From assembly GCF_011813015.1 (NCBI RefSeq), contig NZ_QHLQ01000002.1, positions 186,001 through 250,000 of the forward strand: 64,000 nt of DNA, read 5' to 3'. The position numbers and the translations under genes were made by a program. This document shows, piece after piece, positions 43,331-50,687 of the stretch (positions within the stretch are counted from its first letter, which is position 1; each line of letters begins with the position of its first letter). This DNA comes from Parasedimentitalea denitrificans. GTDB taxonomy: Bacteria; Pseudomonadota; Alphaproteobacteria; Rhodobacterales; Rhodobacteraceae. The notes beneath the pieces were generated by a model. The model was not told where the DNA came from. It saw nothing but the letters and a program-made list of their open reading frames with translations, and searched no databases.

Positions 43331-45289
43331 ATGGCCAATGACCTCCTCTCCGACACCGAAACGGAAACCTATGACGCGACTTCGATCGAGGTTCTAGAGG
43401 GGCTAGAGCCAGTTCGCCAACGCCCCGGCATGTACATTGGCGGCACGGACGAACGTGCGCTGCATCACTTGGTGGCAGAAATCCTCGACAACTCGATGGA
43501 CGAAGCGGTCGCAGGCCACGCCAACCGGATCGAGGTCACTCTGCACGCTGACTACTCGGTGACCATCACTGATAACGGCCGGGGCATTCCTATCGACCCG
43601 CACCCCAAGTTCCCCGACAAATCCGCGCTCGAGGTGATTCTCTGTACCTTGCACTCAGGCGGCAAGTTCTCGGGCAAAGCCTACCAGACCTCGGGCGGTC
43701 TGCACGGTGTGGGGTCCTCGGTAGTGAACGCGCTCTCGGACAACATGGTGGTGCAGGTTGCCAAGAACAAAGAACTGTTTGAACAACGGTTCTCGCGCGG
43801 CATCCCACAAGGCTCCGTTGAAAAAGTCGGCGCGGCCCCCAACCGGCGCGGCACCTCAATCTCGTTCCACGCGGACGAGCAGATCTTTGGCCACCACCGC
43901 TTCAAACCCAAGCGTCTGTTCACTCTGGTGCGCTCCAAGGCCTATCTCTACTCCGGTGTTGAAATCCGCTGGAAAACCGAAATCGACGATGGCGAAACAG
44001 CGGCCAACGCCACCTTCCACTTCCCCGGCGGGTTAAAGGACTACCTGACCGAGGTTCTGGGCAAGTCATCTGTCTATGCCGACGCGCCATTTGCCGGCAA
44101 GGTTGAGTTCCGCGAGAAATTCGGCGAGGCAGGCTATGTGGAATGGGCGATCAACTGGACCCCATCACGCGACGGTTTCACCCAGTCCTACTGTAACACC
44201 GTCCCCACACCCGAAGGCGGCACCCACGTGGCTGGCTTCTGGTCCGCCATCCTAAAAGGCATCAAGGCCTACGGCGAGTTGGTCGGCAACAAGAAAGCCA
44301 CCAGCATCAACCGTGACGACCTGATGGCAGGCGGCTGCGCACTGGTGTCCTGCTTTATCGCTGACCCGGCTTTTGTCGGCCAGACCAAGGACCGGCTATC
44401 GTCGGAATCCGCCTCCAAAATGGTGGAAAACTCGGTCCGCGACCACTTTGACAACTGGCTGGCCGCCGACACCAAATCGGCCGGCGCTATCCTCGACTTC
44501 CTTGTTCTACGGGCCGAAGAACGCCTGCGCCGCCGTCAGGAAAAAGAAACCCAGCGCAAGACAGCCACCAAGAAACTGCGCCTGCCCGGCAAGCTGACCG
44601 ACTGTACTGCGAAAAACCGCTCTGGCACGGAATTGTTCATCGTGGAGGGCGACTCGGCTGGCGGCTCTGGCAAGGGCGCGCGCAACCGGGTCAATCAGGC
44701 ACTACTGCCGCTAAAGGGTAAGATCCTCAACGTGTTGGGGGCGGCCTCGAACAAGATCGGCACCAACGCCGAAATCCGAGACCTATGCGAGGCGCTGGGC
44801 GTCGGCCTAGGCACCAAGTTCAACCGCGACGATCTGCGTTATGACAAGATCATCATCATGACCGATGCGGACGTCGACGGCGCCCATATCGCCAGCCTAC
44901 TGATGACCTTTTTCTTCACCCAGATGCGGCCACTGATTGACGGCGGCCACCTCTATCTGGCCTGCCCACCGCTGTTCCGCCTGACCCAGGGTGCGAAACG
45001 TGTCTATTGCCTCGACGAAGAAGAGCGCGATGAGTGGCTAGAGAAAGGTCTGGGCGGCAAGGGAAAAATCGACATCTCCCGTTTCAAGGGGCTTGGCGAA
45101 ATGGACGCCAAGGACCTGAAAGAAACCACCATGGACCCCAAAACCCGCAAACTGATCCGCATCACGATTGATGAGGACGAGCCGGGTGAAACGGATGAAC
45201 TGGTTGAGCAGTTGATGGGCAAAAAGCCCGAGCTGCGGTTCCAGTATATTCAGGAGAATGCTCGGTTTGTGGAGGAGTTGGATGTTTAA
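43331..45289 (+). CDS. parE: DNA topoisomerase IV subunit B
   Basis: 652 residues. GHKL ATPase motifs: 'EILDNSMDEAVAG', 'TDNGRGIPIDPHP', 'GLHGVGSSVVNALS'. Toprim: 'ELFIVEGDSAGGSGKGA' (EGDSA) and 'IIIMTDADVDGAHI' (DxD). The C-terminal 'RFKGLGEMDAKDLKETTMDP' is typical of ParE/GyrB. The 'PGMYIGGTDERALHHL' N-terminus favours ParE. It decatenates chromosomes with ParC. The start is the ATG at 43331, as the longer open frame upstream is out of character. Its stop lies within the ribosome-binding site of the next gene. Confidence 0.93.
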   Translation: MANDLLSDTETETYDATSIEVLEGLEPVRQRPGMYIGGTDERALHHLVAEILDNSMDEAVAGHANRIEVTLHADYSVTITDNGRGIPIDPHPKFPDKSALEVILCTLHSGGKFSGKAYQTSGGLHGVGSSVVNALSDNMVVQVAKNKELFEQRFSRGIPQGSVEKVGAAPNRRGTSISFHADEQIFGHHRFKPKRLFTLVRSKAYLYSGVEIRWKTEIDDGETAANATFHFPGGLKDYLTEVLGKSSVYADAPFAGKVEFREKFGEAGYVEWAINWTPSRDGFTQSYCNTVPTPEGGTHVAGFWSAILKGIKAYGELVGNKKATSINRDDLMAGGCALVSCFIADPAFVGQTKDRLSSESASKMVENSVRDHFDNWLAADTKSAGAILDFLVLRAEERLRRRQEKETQRKTATKKLRLPGKLTDCTAKNRSGTELFIVEGDSAGGSGKGARNRVNQALLPLKGKILNVLGAASNKIGTNAEIRDLCEALGVGLGTKFNRDDLRYDKIIIMTDADVDGAHIASLLMTFFFTQMRPLIDGGHLYLACPPLFRLTQGAKRVYCLDEEERDEWLEKGLGGKGKIDISRFKGLGEMDAKDLKETTMDPKTRKLIRITIDEDEPGETDELVEQLMGKKPELRFQYIQENARFVEELDV

Positions 45290-45300
45290 GGAGTTAAGAA

Positions 45301-46110
45301 ATGAATGATATGAATTTACCCCAACTCTCTATTTCACAACAAATTTTATTTTCTACTAAACGCATCGAACCCACCATTAACGGGGTAGCTACCGGCGCGT
45401 CAGGAACTGGATTTTTCTTTTCCTTTGTAACTGAAGGTAGGATTGCGCCTTCGATTGTTACCAACAAACACGTCATAGAAGGCGCAAACGGCTGTTTCTT
45501 GTTCCTTCACGGGACAGAGAACGGAGCCCCAACAAGTGACGTTATTAAGGTTCTTGTCGACTTCGGGCAGTGCCCTGTTTATGCGCACCCCGACCCCAAT
45601 GTAGATCTCTGCGCGATATTAATCGGCCCTGTCCTAAACGACTTAAATCAAAATCAAAAAATCTACTACTCGGGCATTGGGTTCAACAACATACCCCAAG
45701 ATTGGACAGAATTTGATGCTCTAGAGGAAGTGCTGATGGTAGGGTGCCCTAGAGGGATTATGGACGAGGAGAGCAAGCTGCCCATTTTTCGTCGAGGCAA
45801 CACTGCGACACCCCTTTTCACCGATTATAATGGAAAAGCCGAGTTCATGGTTGATATGGCTTGTTTCCCAGGATCGTCGGGCTCTCCGCTATTTATCCTG
45901 AACGAAGGAAGCTACAAAACCAACAATGGGATAACACTCGGAACACGCTTCTACTTCATTGGAATTCTCTATAGCGGTCCAGTGATCCAAAATGACGGAT
46001 CTATACACTTTAGTCAGAATCCAAAACTCACAGTCGGGACGATGATGCATTTGGGAAATATCATCAAAGCATACGAATTGAGAAAAATTGAGCAATTGTT
46101 GCCGAAATAA
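45301..46110 (+). CDS. Trypsin-like (S1-fold) serine protease domain protein, AT-rich
   Basis: 269 residues. A His57/Asp102/Ser193 triad is visible: 'SIVTNKHVIEG', 'DPNVDLCAILI' and 'ACFPGSSGSPLF'. This is the order and spacing of chymotrypsin-fold domains. The final Ser box reads GSSGSP rather than GDSGGP. No signal peptide is visible, so the protein may be cytoplasmic. It starts 12 bases behind parE using a ribosome-binding site (AAGGAG) that overlaps the parE stop codon. Codon use is clearly more AT-rich than the neighbours, which suggests transfer. No partner gene is adjacent; such domains appear in defence and in maintenance proteases alike. Confidence 0.82.
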   Translation: MNDMNLPQLSISQQILFSTKRIEPTINGVATGASGTGFFFSFVTEGRIAPSIVTNKHVIEGANGCFLFLHGTENGAPTSDVIKVLVDFGQCPVYAHPDPNVDLCAILIGPVLNDLNQNQKIYYSGIGFNNIPQDWTEFDALEEVLMVGCPRGIMDEESKLPIFRRGNTATPLFTDYNGKAEFMVDMACFPGSSGSPLFILNEGSYKTNNGITLGTRFYFIGILYSGPVIQNDGSIHFSQNPKLTVGTMMHLGNIIKAYELRKIEQLLPK

Positions 46111-46226
46111 GCAAAGCAGTCAGCTCCCTTAGAAGACGCTCAAGCAAACTAAACGACGAAGCACAACACACGACTTCAAATAATTCAGGTGATTCACTGT
46201 TTCGCTAGAATGTTTCCCCTAGGTAA

Positions 46227-46289
46227 GGCCCGCCCCTGACCTTGGGGAGGCGTAAAGCGCCTTCCCGGGGGGAAGGTCAGGCGCGGGCC
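46227..46289. repeat. Large inverted repeat at the left end of the tandem repeat block
   Basis: GGCCCGCCCCTGACCTT (46227-46243) and AAGGTCAGGCGCGGGCC (46273-46289) pair with one mismatch, and GGGGAGGCG/CGCCTTCCC lie inside them. The result is a long hairpin between the AT-rich protease gene and the 167-bp repeat. Confidence 0.7.
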
Positions 46290-46640
46290 GTGCCACTTTG
46301 TGTCCCGTCCCAAACGATATCCTGCTTACGGCGCACTTTGATTTGCACGCTCCGGTGCGATGGGCTCCGCCCGTTCTCACTTCAAACAATCCCCCAGATT
46401 GTTTGCCGCTTCGCGGACCAGTTCAAACTCCACGGGGGGAAGGTCAGGCGCGGGCCGTGCGGCTATGCCTTACATCCCAAGAGGATATCCTGCTAACGGC
46501 GCACTTTAAATTGAACTGTTGGCGCGCAGGGCTCCGCCCGTCCAAACCTCAAACAGCGCCCCACGCTACTTGTCCCTTCGGGAACCGGTGTGAACTCCAC
46601 GAGGGTAAGGTCAGGCACGGGCCATATGGCGGCTAATGAC
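46250..46640 (+). repeat. Tandem repeat block with 167-bp period (about 2.3 copies)
   Basis: The marker GGAAGGTCAGGCGCGGGCCG starts at 46271, again at 46438, and as GTAAGGTCAGGCACGGGCC at 46605, exactly 167 bases apart each time. Other shared parts are 'GATATCCTGCTTACGGCGCAC' against 'GATATCCTGCTAACGGCGCAC' and GGGCTCCGCCCGT. I see no credible gene here; frame-open stretches in it carry no domain. Function unknown. Confidence 0.75.
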
Positions 46641-46650
46641 GCCGCTGCAT

Positions 46651-47163
46651 CTAAAGCTTCCCAAACGCCACCCCACGCCAGACCCAGCCCTGTGTGGTCA
46701 CGGCATCCTGCAACGGCGATTTCATCTCTTTGCTATCAAACCGATAGTTATAAATCTCCCCCGGCCGTAGCTCTTCGGTGAACCCATATGCCTTGCCGAA
46801 TGACACCTCCTTTTTCTGCCCCCGAAACGCCGAGGCGGAAAACGACAGGGTCGGGACCCCAACCCGCCAGCTGATGCTGTAATCCTCATCCACCGCCCGC
46901 ACCTCGTGCTTGTCCTCGTCCAGCCGCATCTTGATCCGCGCCGCCCGCTCCAGCCCCGCCTTGGCGAACACCTCTACCCACTTGGCATCAACAATCTGCC
47001 ACTCGGCCACAAAATCGCAACTGCCGTCCGAACACTTGCTGACGCTATAGGGCGCACTCTCGCGGTTGACGGCCAGAATGGCGGCCTCAACTTCGGCTGC
47101 TGACGCAGGCGCAACACCTGCCTTCGGTTTTTTGGTTCCCGATAACCAGTCAAATAGTCCCAT
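46651..47163 (-). CDS. Conserved protein of unknown function
   Basis: 170 residues from ATG 47163, with AGGGG six bases upstream of this ATG and overlapping an earlier ATG at 47169. The N-terminus 'MGLFDWLSGTKKPKA' is common to small cytoplasmic proteins. The centre has a Cys pair in 'YSVSKCSDGSCDFVAEW' and then beta-rich segments ('AARIKMRLDEDKHEVRAVDEDYSISWRVG', 'YNYRFDSKEMKSPLQDAV'). No known domain is recognised, though a two-layer phage- or stress-related fold is possible. It transcribes towards the tandem repeat block. Confidence 0.6.
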   Translation of the reverse strand: MGLFDWLSGTKKPKAGVAPASAAEVEAAILAVNRESAPYSVSKCSDGSCDFVAEWQIVDAKWVEVFAKAGLERAARIKMRLDEDKHEVRAVDEDYSISWRVGVPTLSFSASAFRGQKKEVSFGKAYGFTEELRPGEIYNYRFDSKEMKSPLQDAVTTQGWVWRGVAFGKL

Positions 47164-47673
47164 AATCATCCCCTAAAATAATCCCCCCCATCAAAGCAGC
47201 TTACGCCCCATATGGCAAAACCCTTCCCCTTGGCGACAAACCAAGACGCAGTCCCCAAGTTTCTCGTTGCCCAAATACTCCCGCCGGAGGCATCTACCCT
47301 TTCCCCTTTGCGGAACCGTTGCGATCCCTTCAGTTCGCCGCACGCCTTGCTTGGCTGCCCTTAACCCATCCCTGCGATACCTCTCCCGTCGCGACACACC
47401 GGCCAGGACTGACACCCCCGGCCACAGGACCAAGGGCTCCCTTAAAAAAGGGGCGTTTTTGACAGCTTTCAACACGCGGGTGGAACTCCCGTCCGCTTCC
47501 GCATGGGCGGCGCCGTCCTTTTTACTGACAGGTTTCTTACCGAAACCCTCCAGCCAAACACATTTGCATCCACGACGGGTCTCCCCATCGAGGTCCATCG
47601 GCCTGCGCAAAAATCGTGCCCACCCACCACCATTGTGCTGTTCAGCCCCGAAAGGCCCGGCTAACCTGAGATA
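47164..47673. other. 510-base stretch without a supported gene
   Basis: It lies between divergent genes. Open frames exist on both strands but show no domain, no ribosome-binding site, and low-complexity Arg/Pro-rich translations. At 47260-47294 on the minus strand there is a diverged copy of the GAGTATTT-GCAAAAAGAAA element, preceded by GCCTCCGGCGGG. A weak hairpin with CCCTT-AAAA-AAGGG and a following GTTTTT is near 47439-47460. It could be decayed coding DNA. Confidence 0.6.
47260..47294 (-). repeat. Dispersed intergenic element, copy 3 (diverged)
   Basis: On the minus strand it reads GCCTCCGGCGGGAGTATTT then GGGCAACGAGAAA, aligning with copies at 4633 and 8235 (GAGTATTTT-GCAAAAAGAAAC). 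Confidence 0.5.
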
Positions 47674-48354
47674 ATGTTTTTGCGTGCATTTCTGATCCTG
47701 CTGCTTGTTTCAGCCTGCGGCCGCCCCCTGACCGACAGCGAACGGGCCTTTGCCAATCAAATTCAGGGCGACACCCTGAACCTTGACCGGGTCCGACTGG
47801 TCCGGGGTGCACCGGTCGCCGCCGTCACCTTTCGCCAGAAACCGCGCCCCCGACTGTCATGCCGCGAACGCATCCTGCCTCCGGTCAAAGACGAAATCGT
47901 CACCGCCTCACCCGCCGCCGTCGCGCTGTTCAACCGAATTTTCTTTACCAGGGACTGGTATATCGAGGATTATCTGCCCGAATACCCAGATAAGATATTC
48001 CTGATCGAGGCAATGTTGCTGGCACATGAACTAACCCACGCCTGGCAATGGCAGAACCGCAAGGTCACTGGCTACAACCCCCTGCGCGCCGCCGCTGAGC
48101 ACGGCACTCGCACCGATCCCTATCTGTTTGACTTAACCGCCGAGGCAGACTTTCTCAGCTTCGGCTATGAGCAGCAAGGATCGATCATCGAAGAATACGT
48201 CTGCTGCCGTGCACTGGCCCCCAAGGCGCCGCGAACCCGTCGCCTGCACGATATGATCAGTGGGGCAATGCCGGTGTCAGACCTGCCGCAAAGTCGCGAG
48301 ACAGACGTCTACCTGCCGTGGAAGGGCGTTGAGCTAAACCGGATCTGCGACTAG
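47674..48354 (+). CDS. Lipoprotein with HELTH zincin-like motif
   Basis: 226 residues. A lipoprotein signal peptide with lipobox LVSAC (Cys15) anchors it in the envelope. The metal motif HELTH (His118-Glu119-Leu-Thr-His122) lies in 'LIEAMLLAHELTHAWQWQNRK', the pattern of zinc metalloproteases with HExxH. A candidate third ligand is a Glu in 'AEADFLSFGYEQQGSIIEEYV'. The protein is shorter than most secreted metalloproteases and I recognise no standard family. Zn-dependent peptidase or peptidoglycan-associated function is inferred. AT the start, no strong ribosome-binding site is seen, so the N-terminus rests on the signal peptide. Confidence 0.8.
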   Translation: MFLRAFLILLLVSACGRPLTDSERAFANQIQGDTLNLDRVRLVRGAPVAAVTFRQKPRPRLSCRERILPPVKDEIVTASPAAVALFNRIFFTRDWYIEDYLPEYPDKIFLIEAMLLAHELTHAWQWQNRKVTGYNPLRAAAEHGTRTDPYLFDLTAEADFLSFGYEQQGSIIEEYVCCRALAPKAPRTRRLHDMISGAMPVSDLPQSRETDVYLPWKGVELNRICD

Positions 48355-48452
48355 GGCACATCAGCTCATGCCTTCTGGGCGACGCTGACATAACTTGCAC
48401 ATCCCCATGTAATCCCGCAGACATTCTCACAGGACCAACGTGGAGACTGCCA

Positions 48453-48887
48453 ATGACCAACTACGCCCTGATCATGTTAGCCGCAGGCTTTGGCATTCCA
48501 ATTCTGGCGGCCCTGAACGCCGGACTAGGACAGTATGTCGGATCACCCATGGCCGCAGGCGTTGTGCTGTTTGCGGTCGCCTTCTCGGCCGCACTGCTGG
48601 TTTATGTATTGGTCGGGCCGCAAACCCTGTCTCAGGTCTCCAGCGCGCCTAGGCATCTGCTTCTCGCTGGACTGCTGGTTGCTTTCTACGTCTTATCGAT
48701 AACCCATGTCGCTCCACACTTCGGAGTGGGCAATGCGGTGTTCTTTGTACTGCTAGGCCAGTTGTTCAGCGCCGCTGCCATTGATCACTTTGGCCTGTTC
48801 GGAGCACAGGTCAGCCCCCTGACCCTGACCCGGGCTGCTGGGGTTTCGGTGATGGCGCTGGGGGTATGGATTACCCAGATGGCATAA
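48453..48887 (+). CDS. DMT-type YdcZ (DUF606) small membrane transporter
   Basis: 144 residues with five hydrophobic helices. 'LIMLAAGFGIPILAALNAGLGQYVGSPMAAGVVLFAVAFSAALLVYVLVG' and 'LGQLFSAAAIDHFGLFGAQVSPLTLTRAAGVSVMALGVWI' match half-size YdcZ/DUF606 proteins. These small exporter-like proteins usually work as dimers. It ends 125 bases before the CobT-like gene, without an obvious link. Confidence 0.85.
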   Translation: MTNYALIMLAAGFGIPILAALNAGLGQYVGSPMAAGVVLFAVAFSAALLVYVLVGPQTLSQVSSAPRHLLLAGLLVAFYVLSITHVAPHFGVGNAVFFVLLGQLFSAAAIDHFGLFGAQVSPLTLTRAAGVSVMALGVWITQMA

Positions 48888-49012
48888 CATAGTCTACCGC
48901 CCCAAAACTCTCGGGGGAAACTTCTATCAAACATCGGAATTCCCTCCATCAAGTTTTCATTGATGCCACACTCTTTTAGTCTTCTTATGAAGCGCTCAAC
49001 AGGGAGAGCATC

Positions 49013-49876
49013 GTGAAACATCCTTTGGTCGACTTGCGGACTGACCCGGTGTACAAGATTTACACAACTGCCAACGACGTAGATACCACAAGTAAGTCTC
49101 TCTGGGCGGAAATGACCCCACAACAGAATGTGGCCTTGAACCGCCAGTGGCACGCTTACGAAGACGTTGTTTGTGAAATGCGCATGATGGCGAGCTGGGG
49201 ATGGAAGGCCACCGCGGATTCTGTGCTGGCAAATTCAGCTTTCGACCCATCCCGAACAGCTGTGTCTATTGTGATCGCTCAGTCCGGACCACTGTGCTCT
49301 CAAAAGGCTACTGTGACTTATTTCCTGGTGGAACTGATATCAATTTTTCTGGACCTGATCGGGGTTCAATATGACATTCTTGGCTTCACCACAGTCGACC
49401 GGAATGGCGGAAAATCGCGCCAACAATGGGTGAACGCTGGGTGCCCAGAGAACCCTGGACGCCTCAGCGACATTAAGCGCATCGTGTTTCAAGAGGCGTC
49501 ATCAGACAAATCTGGCACTTCATTTGACAGCCAGGTTATCCTCAGAGGTGAAACGTTCAATGATAGCATCGACGGAGAGGCGCTGTTTTGGGCGGCTGAG
49601 CGACTGAAAGATTTGAGCGCCGACACGAACCTAGTCCTGATGATCTCTGATGGGGAGCCAACGGACACAACATCCCTTCAGGAAAACCACCCGGACTTTC
49701 TCCTGTCACATTTGAAAGCCGTCATCCGGGATTTGCAGACCACCCCGGGGTTCTTTGTCGCGGGGATTGGAATTGATCGTGACGTAAGCGACCTATACGA
49801 AACCAACCTGAAAATATGCGAACTGGATCAGATACCAGAGGACACACTCCCGTTTTTGACCGGCTTGTTTTCTTAA
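49013..49876 (+). CDS. CobT-like VWA domain protein with degenerate metal site
   Basis: 287 residues from GTG 49013 (AGGGAG upstream). 'DPVYKIYTTANDVD' matches the start of the cobaltochelatase CobT C-terminal region, then 'VQYDILGFTTVDRNGGKSRQQWVNAGCPENPGRLSDIK', 'FNDSIDGEALFWAAERLKD' and 'NLVLMISDGEPTDTTSLQENHPDFLLSHLKAVI', which are CobT VWA signatures. CobT itself is about twice as long and its MIDAS reads DNSGSM; here the equivalent is 'IVIAQSGPLCS' (89-96), so the key Asp is Ala and the loop is altered, though 'ISDGEPTD' remains. It is probably a stand-alone, non-chelatase relative with a lost or altered metal site. No CobS AAA partner is nearby. Confidence 0.8.
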   Translation: MKHPLVDLRTDPVYKIYTTANDVDTTSKSLWAEMTPQQNVALNRQWHAYEDVVCEMRMMASWGWKATADSVLANSAFDPSRTAVSIVIAQSGPLCSQKATVTYFLVELISIFLDLIGVQYDILGFTTVDRNGGKSRQQWVNAGCPENPGRLSDIKRIVFQEASSDKSGTSFDSQVILRGETFNDSIDGEALFWAAERLKDLSADTNLVLMISDGEPTDTTSLQENHPDFLLSHLKAVIRDLQTTPGFFVAGIGIDRDVSDLYETNLKICELDQIPEDTLPFLTGLFS

Positions 49877-50003
49877 AGCTCCACTGCAGCAGGGAAAAAG
49901 ACACGACAAGTCGCCCGTGCATCGCGATGAGACGGGTAGGCTCCGGTCAAGAAAGTGAAATGTTGCGCAACGATCTCATCAATTTTGCAGACGGCCCAAT
50001 CGA

Positions 50004-50687
50004 TTAAACCGGTACCAACACGCCGTTCTCCAGCTTGACCATACGGTCCATCCGCGCAGCCAGTTCCAAGTTGTGGGTGGCAATCAGCGCAGACATTCCA
50101 GTGCCTCGTACCAGTTCTATCAAGGCGTTAAATACCGTATCCGAAGTGCCGGGATCCAGGTTTCCTGTCGGCTCATCCGCCAGCAGAACCCGCGGGCTGT
50201 TGGCCATAGCGCGACAGAACGCGACCCTTTGCTGCTCGCCCCCTGACAACTCGGCAGGACGATGCCGGGCACGGGTCTCCAGACCAACCCGCGAGAGCAG
50301 GTTGTGGGCCCGTGCCATCGCCTCTGATTGGCTAACACCATTGGCCAGTTGCGGCAGCGCGATGTTTTCGGCGGCGGTGAATTCTGGCAGCAGGTGATGG
50401 AACTGGTAGATGAACCCCACATCGCGGCGGCGGGTGGTGGTGCGGCGGCGGTCGCTTTTGCCGGTGAGTTCAGCCCCGGCAACCCTCACATTGCCATCGT
50501 TCGGGGTGTCCAGCAGGCCAGCGATATGCAGCAGAGTGGATTTACCTGCGCCCGAGGGCGCAACCAATGCCACCACCTCGCCCGCCTGAAGATGCAAATC
50601 CACGCCGCGCAGCACATCCACCTGCCCTGGCTTGCCCCTATTATAGGATTTCACGATCCCGTTCAGTTCCAACATCAGATCACTCAT
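50004..50687 (-). CDS. lolD: Lipoprotein-releasing ABC ATPase LolD
   Basis: 227 residues. Walker A 'LVAPSGAGKSTLLH' (residues 41-54), signature 'LSGGEQQRVAF', Walker B 'VLLADEPTGNLD' and 'ATHNLELAARMDRM'. The 'RRDVGFIYQFHHLLPEFTAAENIALP' Q-loop and x-loop match LolD rather than MacB or FtsE. The ATG at 50687 lies inside the end of lolC, so the two are coupled. It powers release of lipoproteins from the inner membrane to LolA. Confidence 0.93.
   Translation of the reverse strand: MSDLMLELNGIVKSYNRGKPGQVDVLRGVDLHLQAGEVVALVAPSGAGKSTLLHIAGLLDTPNDGNVRVAGAELTGKSDRRRTTTRRRDVGFIYQFHHLLPEFTAAENIALPQLANGVSQSEAMARAHNLLSRVGLETRARHRPAELSGGEQQRVAFCRAMANSPRVLLADEPTGNLDPGTSDTVFNALIELVRGTGMSALIATHNLELAARMDRMVKLENGVLVPV

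Noticed and set aside
46242..46636. Open frames in the 167-bp repeat block read as proteins
   Set aside because: They result from the repeat's lack of stops in some frames, with no domain and no ribosome-binding site.
47191..47610. Minus-strand 139-codon and overlapping plus-strand open frames
   Set aside because: No domain, low-complexity basic composition, no ribosome-binding site, and the segment includes a dispersed intergenic element. Left as gene-free.
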